Made by a program: the position numbers and the translations under genes
Source: Primulina eburnea
Taxonomy: Eukaryota > Streptophyta > Magnoliopsida > Lamiales > Gesneriaceae
Direction: 5' to 3'
Assembly: GCF_022965805.1 (NCBI RefSeq)
Contig: NW_027331392.1
Coordinates: 1-64,000 of the forward strand
Length of the DNA: 64,000 nucleotides
Shown: piece after piece, positions 25,109 through 38,461 of the stretch
Layout of the letters: every line of letters begins with the position of its first letter
Numbering within the stretch: the stretch's first letter is position 1
The notes under the pieces: generated by a model
What the model was told of the DNA's origin: nothing
Databases searched by the model: none
The model's input: only the letters and a program-made list of their open reading frames with translations

Positions 25109-25246
25109 CGATTTCGTCCTCGAAATCAGGCTTAGAGGATGAACAAAATGAAATAACAACATTGTTATTACAGCTCAATGGTTGTTGAATACAACTGATT
25201 ACAACTGAAAACACAACATACATCTGTAATACAACTACAGTACAAT

Positions 25247-28200
25247 TCAAAAGAGCTCTGGATGTTCTGAACGCATACGACTCTCTAACTCCCAAGTAGC
25301 TTCCTCAGTGCCTCTGCGCTGCCACTGCACTAAGACAAGAGGAATGATCTTATTCCGCAACACCTTGTCTTTGCGATCTAGAATCCGAACTGGTCGCTCC
25401 ACGTAAGACAAATCCGTATCAAGTTGAACTTCAGATGGATGCAAGATGTGAGACTCATCTGCTACATAACGTCTCAACAAGGATACGTGGAACACATCAT
25501 GAATACTTGATAGGTATGGCGGCAACGCAAGTCTGTAAGCTAAATCTCCCACACATTCCAGAATCTCAAAAGGACCAATAAATCTCGGAGACAGCTTACC
25601 CTTGAGACCAAATCTCAATATCCTGCGAAAAGGCGAAACTCGGAGAAACACCTTCTCACCCGGCTGAAAATGAAGAGGTCGACGCTTTGTGTTCGCATAA
25701 CTAGTCTGTCGATCCTGAGCAGTTTTAATCCGTTTCTTGATTACTGCAACCTTATCAATAGCCTGCTGGACTAACTCCGGTCCCTCCACCTGTCGTTCCC
25801 CAACTTCGTCCCAGAATAATGGAGTACGACAACGTCGCCCGTACAACGCCTCAAATGGTGCCATACCAATACTACGATGATAGCTGTTGTTGTACGCGAA
25901 CTCAATCAAAGGCAAATGATCCTGCCAAGCGGGTCCGAAATCCATAACACAGGCTCGCAACATATCCTCAAGCGTACGGATAGTCCTCTCTGATTGACCG
26001 TCAGTCTCCGGATGATAAGCAGTACTCAGACTCAGTGTAGTACCCAAAGCTGACTGGAAACTACCCCAAAACCGTGAGGTAAAACGAGGATCTCTGTCAC
26101 TAACAATACTGACAGGCACTCCATGCAAACGTACAATCTCCTGAATGTACAATCGAGCCATACGATCGAAAGTGAAATCACGATTATATGGCAGAAAATG
26201 AGCAGACTTGGTGAGTCGATCCACCACTACCCAGATAGCATCGCTGTTCCTCGAAGATAATGGCAAGTGAGTAATGAAATCCATCGTAATATGCTCCCAC
26301 TTCCATTCTGGAATAGGTAAGTTCAACAATAATCCTCCCGGTCGACGGTGCTCTGCCTTAACCTGCTGGCAAACTAGACACTTGGAGACAAACTGATACA
26401 CGCTGCGCTTCATCCCTTTCCACCAAAATCGAGTTCTCAAATCTTTATACATCTTATTGCTTCCTGGATGAATACTCAGCTTGCTTCGATGAGCATGAGA
26501 CAAAATCTCGTCCCTCAAAGTGTCATCCTCTGGTACTACAACCCGATTAGATAAGCACAGAAGACCATTGGACTGATAATGGAAGCCGCTATCTCCACCC
26601 GCTAACCGAGCTAATCTCTGAGTCTTCAGATCAGACATCTGAGCATCTCGAATCCGAGCGAACAAAGCTGGCTCAGATAAAATGGTAGCAACACGAATGC
26701 TCTCCATACCTTTCCGATGCTTGAAGTTAAACCCCAACGAGCAACTATCCTGGATGGCACTAGTCATAGCACAAGTCTGAAGTGCAGAGGCTCTCACCTT
26801 GCGACTAAGCGCATCAGCTGTGAGATTCGCAGAACCTGGATGGTACTTGATCTCGCAATCATAATCCTTCAGCAAATCCATCCAACGACGTTGCCTCATG
26901 TTCAACTCAGCCTGAGTGAACAGATATTTCAGACTCTTATGATCAGTAAAGATCTCAAACTGAACACCGTACAAATAATGACGCCAGATCTTCAGCGCAA
27001 ACACAATAGCTGCCAACTCTAGGTCATGAACTGGATACTTCTCCTCGTGAGGTTTTAGCTGTCTAGAAGCATAAGCTATCACATGACCATTCTGCGTCAA
27101 CACACATCCTAAGCCTTGCGAGGAGGCATCGGTGTAAACACTGAAACCATCAGATCCTGACGGTAACGCCAAAACAGGTGCGGAAGTCAGAAGTCGACGA
27201 AGCTCTCTGAAACTATCTTCGCACTCGGATGACCACTGAAATGGAACATCCCTCCGAGTAAGTTGCGTCAATGGTCTGGCTATCTGAGAGAAATTCGAGA
27301 TGAAGCGACGATAATACCCTGCCAGACCTAGAAAACTACGGATCTCAGCCACCGTCGTCGGACGTGACCAATTCAGCACTGCTTCAATCTTGCTGGGATC
27401 CACAGAAACTCCTTCCTTGGAAATCACATGACCAAGGAATACCACACGATCAATCCAGAACTCGCACTTACTCAGCTTAGCATACAATTGCTTCTCGCGA
27501 AGAATCTGCAACACAATCCTCAAGTGTTGGGCATGCTCTTCCACACTGTGGGAATAGATCAAGATATCGTCAATGAAAACCACCACAAACTGATCCAGAA
27601 AATCTCGGAAGACTCGGTTCATCAGATCCATGAACACCGCTGGCGCATTCGTCAATCCGAATGGCATAACTAGAAACTCGTAATGCCCATAACGAGTACG
27701 AAATGCAGTCTTGGAAATATCATCATCTCTGATTCTCATCTGATGATAACCCGATCGCAAGTCGATCTTGGAGTAAACAGAAGTACCCTGAAGCTGATCG
27801 AACAAATCATCAATACGGGGTAAAGGGTACTTGTTTTTGATCGTCACCCGATTCAGCTGGCGATAATCAATGCACAACCGCATCGATCCATCCTTCTTCT
27901 TGACAAACAAGACTGGAGCTCCCCAAGGTGAAACACTCGGGCGAATATAACCCTTATCAAGAAGATCCTGCAATTGTTGCTTCAGCTCTCTCATCTCTGA
28001 CGGAGCAAGACGATAGGGGGCACGAGAAATCGGTGCAGTCCCTGGCATTAAATCTATGCCAAATTCCACCTCTCTAACCGGAGGAAAACCAGGAATCTCA
28101 TCTGGGAAAACATCAGGAAATTCACAAACCACTGGAATATCCTCTAGACCAACACTACCTGTGGATGAATCAATCGCATAGATGAGGTAGCCTTCCCCGC

Positions 28201-29716
28201 CCGACTCTAAAGCACGACAGGCTTTCAGAGCAGATACCACTGGCATCGGAGGTCGCGCTCCCTCACCATAGAAAAACCAACTAGAGCTTTCAGTCGTACG
28301 AAACTGAACAAGCTTCTGGTAACAATCCACAGTAGCTCGGTAGGTAGTCAATAAGTCTATACCCAAGATACAATCAAAATCTTCCATCTCTAGGATCATA
28401 AGATTCGCAGTCAACTCGTTACCCTCAAAATCTAAGGGACAACCCATCACTAGACGCTTCGCTAACACCGAATGACCCATCGGAGTAGAAACAGAAAGAA
28501 TGACGTCTAGAGAAACATAGGGTAACCTATGACGCTTAACAAATCGTGCAGAAATGAAGGAATGAGAGGCTCCTGTATCAATAAGAACAAAAGCAGGAAT
28601 ACCGCATAAATGAAAAGTACCTGCTATGACTCTCTCCGTCTCATCTGCAGCCTGATCCTGGTTCAGCGCAAAAACCTGACCTTGGGCACGAGGTCGAAGA
28701 TTCGAACTACCCACTGCCTGACCCTGCCTCCTCTGCTGAACAGTCGTCTGAGATCCCGAACCGGATTCTGCTCCACCTCGCAACTGAGGACAATTCTTCT
28801 TAATATGACCCATCTCTCCGCACTGAAAACAAGCTCCTGCGGCTAATCGGCACTGCTCCGACGGATGGTTCTTCCCACAATGCGCACAAGACTCCTTCTT
28901 CTTACCAAAACGGAAAACACCGCTAGATCGAGATCCAGATCCAGAAGAAGAACCAGACTTCTTGAAAGACTGAGATCGAGGCCTCAAAGTACTCGGAGGT
29001 CTAGAAGAAGAAAGAATAGCCCTACCACGCTGGAGACTGATCTCTGCCTGGCGACACCGGTTCACTAACCCATCATAAGAAGTAGGATTATCACAGACAG
29101 TGACTCGATCAAAGATCTCCTGATTAAGGCCCTGGAGGAAATGATCATACTTGGCCTCAGAACTGCCACTGATATGAGGAGCGAAGGGTAACAACTCAAA
29201 GAATTTCTGCTGATACTCATCAACAGACATACTACCCTGCTTAAGGTTCAGGAGCTCAATCGTCTTGGCCTGGCGAAGGGCTGGAGGAAAGTACAGCTGC
29301 ATGAACGCTGCACGGAAATCGACCCAAGTCGCTCTACCCTGGGACTGGACTATCGGCGCAGAAGTCGATCGCCACCACCTGCGAGCACGGCCCTCGAGAA
29401 GAAAACTAAGGGTCTCCATCTTCTGCTCATCGGTGCACTGGAATGCGCGGAAACAACTCTCCATGCGCTCTAACCAATCCTCCGCATCATCGGGAGTCTC
29501 ACCGCCGACTAAAGGCTTAGGCCCCATCTGCATGAAACGATGCATATCGAAACGCCTAGGACCATCCCGACGATGACGATGCTCACGATGACGTCTATGA
29601 TCGTCCTGGTCACCCCATCGACCTACACTCCCCTGACTACTCCCGTCATCAAAATGGTCAGCCATCGCTACAAGATAGAATAGGGAAAATGGTAAAATGG
29701 TCAACGGAAATCCCAA
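25247..29716 (-). CDS. gag-pol: Gag-Pol polyprotein, Tekay/Del-type chromovirus (intact)
   Basis: A 1489-residue single-frame polyprotein that packages element RNA, copies it to DNA and integrates it. Domains in order: Gag about 75-240; an extra CX2C...C cluster 277-289 and the CCHC knuckle C296-C299-H304-C309; aspartic protease with DTG at 380-382; reverse transcriptase about 560-770 with FIDD at 714-717; RNase H with D863, E900, D925; integrase zinc site H1076-H1083-C1113-C1116; integrase catalytic D1146, D1207, E1243 (D-35-E); a C-terminal chromodomain-like block about 1436-1489. All key catalytic residues are present and length is normal for the clade. The first Met is at 29716. The Met at residue 18 (29665) is the more likely start, since the first 17 residues are hydrophobic and unlike Gag. 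Expression would come from the LTR at 29764-31194. Confidence 0.97.
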   Translation of the reverse strand: MGFPLTILPFSLFYLVAMADHFDDGSSQGSVGRWGDQDDHRRHREHRHRRDGPRRFDMHRFMQMGPKPLVGGETPDDAEDWLERMESCFRAFQCTDEQKMETLSFLLEGRARRWWRSTSAPIVQSQGRATWVDFRAAFMQLYFPPALRQAKTIELLNLKQGSMSVDEYQQKFFELLPFAPHISGSSEAKYDHFLQGLNQEIFDRVTVCDNPTSYDGLVNRCRQAEISLQRGRAILSSSRPPSTLRPRSQSFKKSGSSSGSGSRSSGVFRFGKKKESCAHCGKNHPSEQCRLAAGACFQCGEMGHIKKNCPQLRGGAESGSGSQTTVQQRRQGQAVGSSNLRPRAQGQVFALNQDQAADETERVIAGTFHLCGIPAFVLIDTGASHSFISARFVKRHRLPYVSLDVILSVSTPMGHSVLAKRLVMGCPLDFEGNELTANLMILEMEDFDCILGIDLLTTYRATVDCYQKLVQFRTTESSSWFFYGEGARPPMPVVSALKACRALESGGEGYLIYAIDSSTGSVGLEDIPVVCEFPDVFPDEIPGFPPVREVEFGIDLMPGTAPISRAPYRLAPSEMRELKQQLQDLLDKGYIRPSVSPWGAPVLFVKKKDGSMRLCIDYRQLNRVTIKNKYPLPRIDDLFDQLQGTSVYSKIDLRSGYHQMRIRDDDISKTAFRTRYGHYEFLVMPFGLTNAPAVFMDLMNRVFRDFLDQFVVVFIDDILIYSHSVEEHAQHLRIVLQILREKQLYAKLSKCEFWIDRVVFLGHVISKEGVSVDPSKIEAVLNWSRPTTVAEIRSFLGLAGYYRRFISNFSQIARPLTQLTRRDVPFQWSSECEDSFRELRRLLTSAPVLALPSGSDGFSVYTDASSQGLGCVLTQNGHVIAYASRQLKPHEEKYPVHDLELAAIVFALKIWRHYLYGVQFEIFTDHKSLKYLFTQAELNMRQRRWMDLLKDYDCEIKYHPGSANLTADALSRKVRASALQTCAMTSAIQDSCSLGFNFKHRKGMESIRVATILSEPALFARIRDAQMSDLKTQRLARLAGGDSGFHYQSNGLLCLSNRVVVPEDDTLRDEILSHAHRSKLSIHPGSNKMYKDLRTRFWWKGMKRSVYQFVSKCLVCQQVKAEHRRPGGLLLNLPIPEWKWEHITMDFITHLPLSSRNSDAIWVVVDRLTKSAHFLPYNRDFTFDRMARLYIQEIVRLHGVPVSIVSDRDPRFTSRFWGSFQSALGTTLSLSTAYHPETDGQSERTIRTLEDMLRACVMDFGPAWQDHLPLIEFAYNNSYHRSIGMAPFEALYGRRCRTPLFWDEVGERQVEGPELVQQAIDKVAVIKKRIKTAQDRQTSYANTKRRPLHFQPGEKVFLRVSPFRRILRFGLKGKLSPRFIGPFEILECVGDLAYRLALPPYLSSIHDVFHVSLLRRYVADESHILHPSEVQLDTDLSYVERPVRILDRKDKVLRNKIIPLVLVQWQRRGTEEATWELESRMRSEHPELF

Positions 29717-29747
29717 AACAGAATCTATATCCCAAAATCATACGCAT

Positions 29748-29759
29748 GCTCTGATACCA
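29748..29759 (-). other. Primer binding site, initiator Met-tRNA, Tekay copy 2
   Basis: TGGTATCAGAGC on the minus strand, 4 nt from the LTR at 29764. The leader from here to the first Gag-Pol Met is very short (about 30 nt, or 80 nt to the second Met). Confidence 0.92.
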
Positions 29760-29763
29760 TAAA

Positions 29764-31194
29764 TGTAGTGACCCGTTCCAGAATCACCTACTAATCAAAA
29801 ACTAAGCATGCAATTAACCTAATTAACAATAATCAGAGATAACAGCGGAAAAAGGCCAAAGAATCAAACGTTATACAACCCAATCGAAATCTAGAATAAC
29901 CCAGAATAAAAATATTCGGTACAACCATATCGAATCAAATGGAAAACACTGAAAACTAAACCAACCAGCTACTCAACGTCCTCCTCCTGCTCCTCCTGAG
30001 CCATCCAACCTGAGGCCTGCCCCGTGGGAATGGGGTGTCCAAGAATAAACAAAACCGAGGACGTGAGCGATAAGAACGCCCAGTACAAAAGTATGAGTAT
30101 ACAAACCTATATGAAATGCACATGCTATGATATGATACCAGGGTAGTCAAGAAACAGGAATCACAAAGGATCTCAAAATGCTCAGTCTAGAGGCGCCAAG
30201 TGGATAGTGCCGCGCGGTACACCTCTGGGTCACTGCATCCACTACAAGACAGACGTGGACCTAAAATGTCCCGGACCACCGAAGCCCTCCCGACCCGTCG
30301 GCCACTGTGTACTCTCGGTGTCCATGCGTCCACAAGACAGGGCTGAGCGGCCCCAAGATATAGCTTATCTCGAAAGAGATACAGCTCAACAGTAAAGGCT
30401 ATCTCGAAGGAGATACGGCTCAACGTGAAATGCAACATGCAGTAATAAACGTGACATAATAGCATGTATCAAATGACATATATCAATGCACCACATAATC
30501 ATGCAACACATATATGAATGTATACTCAACCAGGATATCTCGGATAGTACTTTCGTACCTCTATCACAGCAATCCTAATCCACTGGAACAACCAGACAAC
30601 AGGTCTAATCCAAGCCTATTCATCAAGTGAAAACCATCACTAAACTTATCTACCAGACTTAACTAGATAATCCTGAGATAAATACTGATAAAATTCCAAA
30701 CCTTCGTCCGTCGCTAGCCCGCTGATGCCGCTAGCTCCCAACTAGAGCACAGCTCTGCTACAAGACCAGCAGCTCCCCGCTAGTGCCCAAATCTCGGAAC
30801 AAGACTAGAACCTGTCAGAAACGACTGAAATGCTATGGAATTCTCTGAATTGGCGAGTCAAAATGAGAAAATCCGACCACTATTTATAGGCCATGTTCGG
30901 ATCGTCCGAACCCTCTTCGGAACGTCCGAACTCTTACGTGTCCATCAGCTCTTGACAGCTCATGATCGGATCCTCCGATCATACACTTCGGACCGTCCGA
31001 ACATGCACGTGTCCATCGACTCTTGACACCTCATGTTCGGATCCACCGAACTCACTTCGGACCTTCCGAACTCTTCGTTGCTACCGAACCATCTTCGGTC
31101 CGTCCGATCATGACCACGGTCAAAATTACACATTAAACCTTCTTAATCACCATTAATCCGTTAATTACCCAATTTTGGAATTCGGGCTACTACA
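29764..31194 (-). repeat. LTR of Tekay copy 2 (5' LTR in element orientation)
   Basis: 1431 bp with TG...CA ends, followed by TAAAG. Contains TATA 30880-30889 and the dyad cluster about 30896-31107. No gene. Confidence 0.96.
30880..30889 (-). promoter_or_regulatory. TATA box in 5' LTR of Tekay copy 2
   Basis: CTATAAATAG on the minus strand, 305 nt from the LTR start. It is the probable promoter of the intact element, with the dyad cluster directly upstream. Confidence 0.65.
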
Positions 31195-34100
31195 TAAAGT
31201 ATTCCAAAAGTAACTCAAGAATTAACATCGCGACCAGAAACAATAGTCCTAGGCATGCCATGCAACCTAACGACTTCTCTAAAGAACAAATCCGCAATGT
31301 TTGAAGCATTATCGGTTTTATGACAAGCTAGAAAATGTGCCATATTAGATAATCTATCCACAACAACAAAAATAGAATCCCTACCCTTCTTAGTCCTAGG
31401 CAACCCCAAAATAAAGTCCATAGAAATGTCAATCCAAGTTCTTTTTAAGAATAGCACGCAAAAGTGTTCCCAAAGTTCTATTGACAACTTCAGTTTGTCC
31501 ATCCGTTTGAGGATGACAAGTAGTAGAAAACAACAATTTTGTGCCAAGTTTAGCCCATAAAGTCTTCCAAAAGTAACTCAAGAATTTAACATCGCGACCA
31601 GAAACAATAGTCCTAGGCATGCCATGCAACCTAACGACTTCTCTAAAGAACAAATCCGCAATGTTTGAAGCATCATCGGTTTTATGACAAGCTATAAAAT
31701 GTGCCATCTTAGAGAATCTATCCACAACAACAAAAATAGAATCCCTACCCTTCTTAGTCCTAGGCAACCCCAAAATAAAGTCCATAGAAATGTCAATCCA
31801 AGTTCTTTTTAAGAATAGCACGCAAAAGTGTTCCCAAAGTTCTATTGACAACTTCAGTTTGTCCATCCGTTTGAGGATGACAAGTAGTAGAAAACAACAA
31901 TTTTGTGCCAAGTTTAGCCCATAAAGTCTTCCAAAAGTAACTCAAGAATTTAACATCGCGACCAGAAACAATAGTCCTAGGCATGCCATGCAACCTAACG
32001 ACTTCTCTAAAGAACAAATCCGCAATGTTTGAAGCATCATCGGTTTTATGACAAGCTATAAAATGTGCCATCTTAGAGAATCTATCCACAACAACAAAAA
32101 TAGAATCCCTACCCTTCTTAGTCCTAGGCAACCCCAAAATAAAGTCCATAGAAATGTCAATCCAAGTTCTTTTTAAGAATAGCACGCAAAAGTGTTCCCA
32201 AAGTTCTATTGACAACTTCAGTTTGTCCATCCGTTTGAGGATGACAAGTAGTAGAAAACAACAATTTTGTGCCAAGTTTAGCCCATAAAGTCTTCCAAAA
32301 GTAACTCAAGAATTTAACATCGCGACCAGAAACAATAGTCCTAGGCATGCCATGCAACCTAACGACTTCTCTAAAGAACAAATCCGCAATGTTTGAAGCA
32401 TCATCGGTTTTATGACAAGCTATAAAATATGCCATCTTAGAGAATCTATCCACAACAACAAAAATAGAATCCCTCGCCTTCTTAGTCCTAGGCAACCCCA
32501 AAATAAAGTCCATAGAAATGTCAATCCAAGTTCTTTTTAAGAATAGCACGCAAAAGTGTTCCCAAAGTTCTATTGACAACTTCAGTTTGTCCATCCGTTT
32601 GAGGATGACAAGTAGTAGAAACCAACAATTTTGTGCCAAGTTTAGCCCATAAATTCTTCCAAAATTAACACAAGAATTTAACATCGCGACCAGAAACAAT
32701 AGTCCTAGGCATGCCATGCAACCTAACGACTTCTCTAAAGAACAAATCCGCAATGTTTGAAGCATCATCGGTTTTATGACAAGCTATAAAATGTGCCATC
32801 TTAGAGAATCTATCCACAACAACAAAAATAGAATCCCTACCCTTCTTAGTCCTAGGCAACCCCAAAATAAAGTCCATAGAAATGTCAATCCAAGTTCTTT
32901 TTAAGAATAGCACGCAAAAGTGTTCCCAAAGTTCTATTGACAACTTCAGTTTGTCCATCCGTTTGAGGATGACAAGTAGTAGAAAACAACAATTTTGTGC
33001 CAAGTTTAGCCCATAAAGTCTTCCAAAAGTAACTCAAGAATTTAACATCGCGACCAGAAACAATAGTCCTAGGCATGCCATGCAACCTAACGACTTCTCT
33101 AAAGAACAAATCCGCAATGTTTGAAGCATCATCGGTTTTATGACAAGCTATAAAATGTGCCATCTTAGAGAATCTATCCACAACAACAAAAATAGAATCC
33201 CTACCCTTCTTAGTCCTAGGCAACCCCAAAATAAAGTCCATAGAAATGTCAATCCAAGTTCTTTTTAAGAATAGCACGCAAAAGTGTTCCCAAAGTTCTA
33301 TTGACAACTTCAGTTTGTCCATCCGTTTGAGGATGACAAGTAGTAGAAAACAACAATTTTGTGCCAAGTTTAGCCCATAAAGTCTTCCAAAAGTAACTCA
33401 AGAATTTAACATCGCGACCAGAAACAATAGTCCTAGGCATGCCATGCAACCTAACGACTTCTCTAAAGAACAAATCCGCAATGTTTGAAGCATCATCGGT
33501 TTTATGACAAGCTATAAAATGTGCCATCTTAGAGAATCTATCCACAACAACAAAAATAGAATCCCTACCCTTCTTAGTCCTAGGCAACCCCAAAATAAAG
33601 TCCATAGAAATGTCAATCCAAGTTCTTTTTAAGAATAGCACGCAAAAGTGTTCCCAAAGTTCTATTGACAACTTCAGTTTGTCCATCCGTTTGAGGATGA
33701 CAAGTAGTAGAAAACAACAATTTTGTGCCAAGTTTAGCCCATAAAGTCTTCCAAAAGTAACTCAAGAATTTAACATCGCGACCAGAAACAATAGTCCTAG
33801 GCATGCCATGCAACCTAACGACTTCTCTAAAGAACAAATCCGCAATGTTTGAAGCATCATCGGTTTTATGACAAGCTATAAAATGTGCCATCTTAGAGAA
33901 TCTATCCACAACAACAAAAATAGAATCCCTACCCTTATTAGTCCTAGGCAACCCCAAAATAAAGTCCATAGAAATGTCAATCCAAGTTCTTTTTAAGAAT
34001 AGCACGCAAAAGTGTTCCCAAAGTTCTATTGACAACTTCAGTTTGTCCATCCGTTTGAGGATGACAAGTAGTAGAAAACAACAATTTTGTGCCAAGTTTA

Positions 34101-36524
34101 GCCCATAAAGTCTTCCAAAAGTAACTCAAGAATTTAACATCGCGACCAGAAACAATAGTCCTAGGCATGCCATGCAACCTAACGACTTCTCTAAAGAACA
34201 AATCCGCAATGTTTGAAGCATCATCGGTTTTATGACAAGCTATAAAATGTGCCATCTTAGAGAATCTATCCACAACAACAAAAATAGAATCCCTACCCTT
34301 ATTAGTCCTAGGCAACCCCAAAATAAAGTCCATAGAAATGTCAATCCAAGTTCTTTTTAAGAATAGCACGCAAAAGTGTTCCCAAAGTTCTATTGACAAC
34401 TTCAGTTTGTCCATCCGTTTGAGGATGACAAGTAGTAGAAAACAACAATTTTGTGCCAAGTTTAGCCCATAAAGTCTTCCAAAAGTAACTCAAGAATTTA
34501 ACATCGCGACCAGAAACAATAGTCCTAGGCATGCCATGCAACCTAACGACTTCTCTAAAGAACAAATCCGCAATGTTTGAAGCATCATCGGTTTTATGAC
34601 AAGCTATAAAATGTGCCATCTTAGAGAATCTATCCACAACAACAAAAATAGAATCCCTACCCTTATTAGTCCTAGGCAACCCCAAAATAAAGTCCATAGA
34701 AATGTCAATCCAAGTTCTTTTTAAGAATAGCACGCAAAAGTGTTCCCAAAGTTCTATTGACAACTTCAGTTTGTCCATCCGTTTGAGGATGACAAGTAGT
34801 AGAAAACAACAATTTTGTGCCAAGTTTAGCCCATAAAGTCTTCCAAAAGTAACTCAAGAATTTAACATCGCGACCAGAAACAATAGTCCTAGGCATGCCA
34901 TGCAACCTAACGACTTCTCTAAAGAACAAATCCGCAATGTTTGAAGCATCATCGGTTTTATGACAAGCTATAAAATGTGCCATCTTAGAGAATCTATCCA
35001 CAACAACAAAAATAGAATCCCTCGCCTTCTTAGTCCTAGGCAACCCCAAAATAAAGTCCATAGAAATGTCAATCCAAGTTCTTTTTAAGAATAGCACGTA
35101 AAAGTGTTCCCAAAGTTCTATTGACAACTTCAGTTTGTCCATCCGTTTGAGGATGACAAGTAGTAGAAAACAACAATTTTGTGCCAAGTTTAGCCCATAA
35201 AGTCTTCCAAAAGTAACTCAAGAATTTAACATCGCGACCAGAAACAATAGTCCTAGGCATGCCATGCAACCTAACGACTTCTCTAAAGAACAAATCCGCA
35301 ATGTTTGAAGCATCATCGGTTTTATGACAAGCTATAAAATGTGCCATCTTAGAGAATCTATCCACAACAACAAAAATAGAATCCCTACCCTTCTTAGTCC
35401 TAGGCAACCCCAAAATAAAGTCCATAGAAATGTCAATCCAAGTTCTTTTTAAGAATAGCACGCAAAAGTGTTCCCAAAGTTCTATTGACAACTTCAGTTT
35501 GTCCATCCGTTTGAGGATGACAAGTAGTAGAAAACAACAATTTTGTGCCAAGTTTAGCCCATAAAGTCTTCCAAAAGTAACTCAAGAATTTAACATCGCG
35601 ACCAGAAACAATAGTCCTAGGCATGCCATGCAACCTAACGACTTCTCTAAAGAACAAATCCGCAATGTTTGAAGCATCATCGGTTTTATGACAAGCTATA
35701 AAATGTGCCATCTTAGAGAATCTATCCACAACAACAAAAATAGAATCCCTACCCTTATTAGTCCTAGGCAACCCCAAAATAAAGTCCATAGAAATGTCAA
35801 TCCAAGTTCTTTTTAAGAATAGCACGCAAAAGTGTTCCCAAAGTTCTATTGACAACTTCAGTTTGTCCATCCGTTTGAGGATGACAAGTAGTAGAAAACA
35901 ACAATTTTGTGCCAAGTTTAGCCCATAAAGTCTTCCAAAAGTAACTCAAGAATTTAACATCGCGACCAGAAACAATAGTCCTAGGCATGCCATGCAACCT
36001 AACGACTTCTCTAAAGAACAAATCCGCAATGTTTGAAGCATCATCGGTTTTATGACAAGCTATAAAATGTGCCATCTTAGAGAATCTATCCACAACAACA
36101 AAAATAGAATCCCTCCCCTTCTTAGTCCTAGGCAACCCCAAAATAAAGTCCATAGAAATGTCAATCCAAGTTCTTTTTAAGAATAGCACGCAAAAGTGTT
36201 CCCAAAGTTCTATTGACAACTTCAGTTTGTCCATCCGTTTGAGGATGACAAGTAGTAGAAAACAACAATTTTGTGCCAAGTTTAGCCCATAAAGTCTTCC
36301 AAAAGTAACTCAAGAATTTAACATCGCGACCAGAAACAATAGTCCTAGGCATGCCATGCAACCTAACGACTTCTCTAAAGAACAAATCCGCAATGTTTGA
36401 AGCATCATCGGTTTTATGACAAGCTATAAAATGTGCCATCTTAGAGAATCTATCCACAACAACAAAAATAGAATCCCTACCCTTCTTAGTCCTAGGCAAC
36501 CCCAAAATAAAGTCCATAGAAATG

Positions 36525-37370
36525 TCAATCCAAGTTCTTTTTAAGAATAGCACGCAAAAGTGTTCCCAAAGTTCTATTGACAACTTCAGTTTGTCCATCC
36601 GTTTGAGGATGACAAGTAGTAGAAAACAACAATTTTGTGCCAAGTTTAGCCCATAAAGTCTTCCAAAAGTAACTCAAGAATTTAACATCGCGACCAGAAA
36701 CAATAGTCCTAGGCATGCCATGCAACCTAACGACTTCTCTAAAGAACAAATCCGCAATGTTTGAAGCATCATCGGTTTTATGACAAGCTATAAAATGTGC
36801 CATCTTAGAGAATCTATCCACAACAACAAAAATAGAATCCCTCCCCTTCTTAGTCCTAGGCAACCCCAAAATAAAGTCCATAGAAATGTCAATCCAAGTT
36901 CTTTTTAAGAATAGCACGCAAAAGTGTTCCAAAGTTCTATTGACAACTTCAGTTTGTCCATCCGTTTGAGGATGACAAGTAGTAGAAAACAACAATTTTG
37001 TGCCAAGTTTAGCCCATAAAGTCTTCCAAAAGTAACTCAAGAATTTAACATCGCGACCAGAAACAATAGTCCTAGGCATGCCATGCAACCTAACGACTTC
37101 TCTAAAGAACAAATCCGCAATGTTTGAAGCATCATCGGTTTTATGACAAGCTATAAAATGTGCCATCTTAGAGAATCTATCCACAACAACAAAAATAGAA
37201 TCCCTACCCTTCTTAGTCCTAGGCAACCCCAAAATAAAGTCCATAGAAATGTCAATCCAAGTTCTTTTTAAGAATAGCACGCAAAAGTGTTCCCAAAGTT
37301 CTATTGACAACTTCAGTTTGTCCATCCGTTTGAGGATGACAAGTAGTAGAAAACAACAATTTTGTGCCAA
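36525..37370 (-). pseudogene. 281-residue open frame spanning two fused satellite monomers
   Basis: A one-base deletion (GTGTTCCAAAG near 36925) produces a 363-bp monomer and joins two integrase-core segments in frame. Same explanation as the 523-residue frame at 12461-14032. Confidence 0.7.
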
Positions 37371-37615
37371 GTTTAGCCCATAAAGTCTTCCAAAAGTAAC
37401 TCAAGAATTTAACATCGCGACCAGAAACAATAGTCCTAGGCATGCCATGCAACCTAACGACTTCTCTAAAGAACAAATCCGCAATGTTTGAAGCATCATC
37501 GGTTTTATGACAAGCTATAAAATGTGCCATCTTAGAGAATCTATCCACAACAACAAAAATAGAATCCCTACCCTTATTAGTCCTAGGCAACCCCAAAATA
37601 AAGTCCATAGAAATG

Positions 37616-38461
37616 TCAATCCAAGTTCTTTTTAAGAATAGCACGCAAAAGTGTTCCCAAAGTTCTATTGACAACTTCAGTTTGTCCATCCGTTTGAGGA
37701 TGACAAGTAGTAGAAACCAACAATTTTGTGCCAAGTTTAGCCCATAAAGTCTTCCAAAAGTAACTCAAGAATTTAACATCGCGACCAGAAACAATAGTCC
37801 TAGGCATGCCATGCAACCTAACGACTTCTCTAAAGAACAAATCCGCAATGTTTGAAGCATCATCGGTTTTATGACAAGCTATAAAATATGCCATCTTAGA
37901 GAATCTATCCACAACAACAAAAATAGAATCCCTCGCCTTCTTAGTCCTAGGCAACCCCAAAATAAAGTCCATAGAAATGTCAATCCAAGTTCTTTTTAAG
38001 AATAGCACGTAAAAGTGTTCCCAAAGTTCTATTGACAACTTCAGTTTGTCCATCCGTTTGAGGATGACAAGAAGTAGAAACCAACAATTTTGTGCCAAGT
38101 TTAGCCCATAAAGTCTTCCAAAATTAACACAAGAATTTAACATCGCGACCAGAAACAATAGCCTAGGCATGCCATGCAACCTAACGACTTCTCTAAAGAA
38201 CAAATCCGCAATGTTTGAAGCATCATCGGTTTTATGACAAGCTATAAAATGTGCCATCTTAGAGAATCTATCCACAACAACAAAAATAGAATCCCTACCC
38301 TTCTTAGTCCTAGGCAACCCCAAAATAAAGTCCATAGAAATGTCAATCCAAGTTCTTTTTAAGAATAGCACGCAAAAGTGTTCCCAAAGTTCTATTGACA
38401 ACTTCAGTTTGTCCATCCGTTTGAGGATGACAAGTAGTAGAAAACAACAATTTTGTGCCAA
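37616..38461 (-). pseudogene. 281-residue open frame across two variant satellite monomers
   Basis: A lost T near 38161 (AATAGCCTAGGC for AATAGTCCTAGGC) shifts frame mid-monomer, so the central part is read out of frame before returning. It includes the AAAATATGCC/CCTCGCC variant monomer type. Not a functional gene. Confidence 0.65.

Larger units (their letters stand above)
23661..31194 (-). mobile_element. Ty3/gypsy Tekay-type LTR retrotransposon, copy 2 (intact)
   Basis: A 7534-bp complete element on the minus strand: LTR 23661-25090, polypurine tract 25091-25108, gag-pol 25247-29716, primer binding site 29748-29759, LTR 29764-31194, flanked by perfect TAAAG duplications. The LTRs differ only by one A in a homopolymer that I could find, and the single long ORF is open throughout, so the insertion is recent and the element could be autonomous. 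Gag and Pol are in one frame, as is usual for this clade. The C-terminal chromodomain-like block fits a chromovirus that favours heterochromatin, consistent with its location in satellite DNA. Confidence 0.97.
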
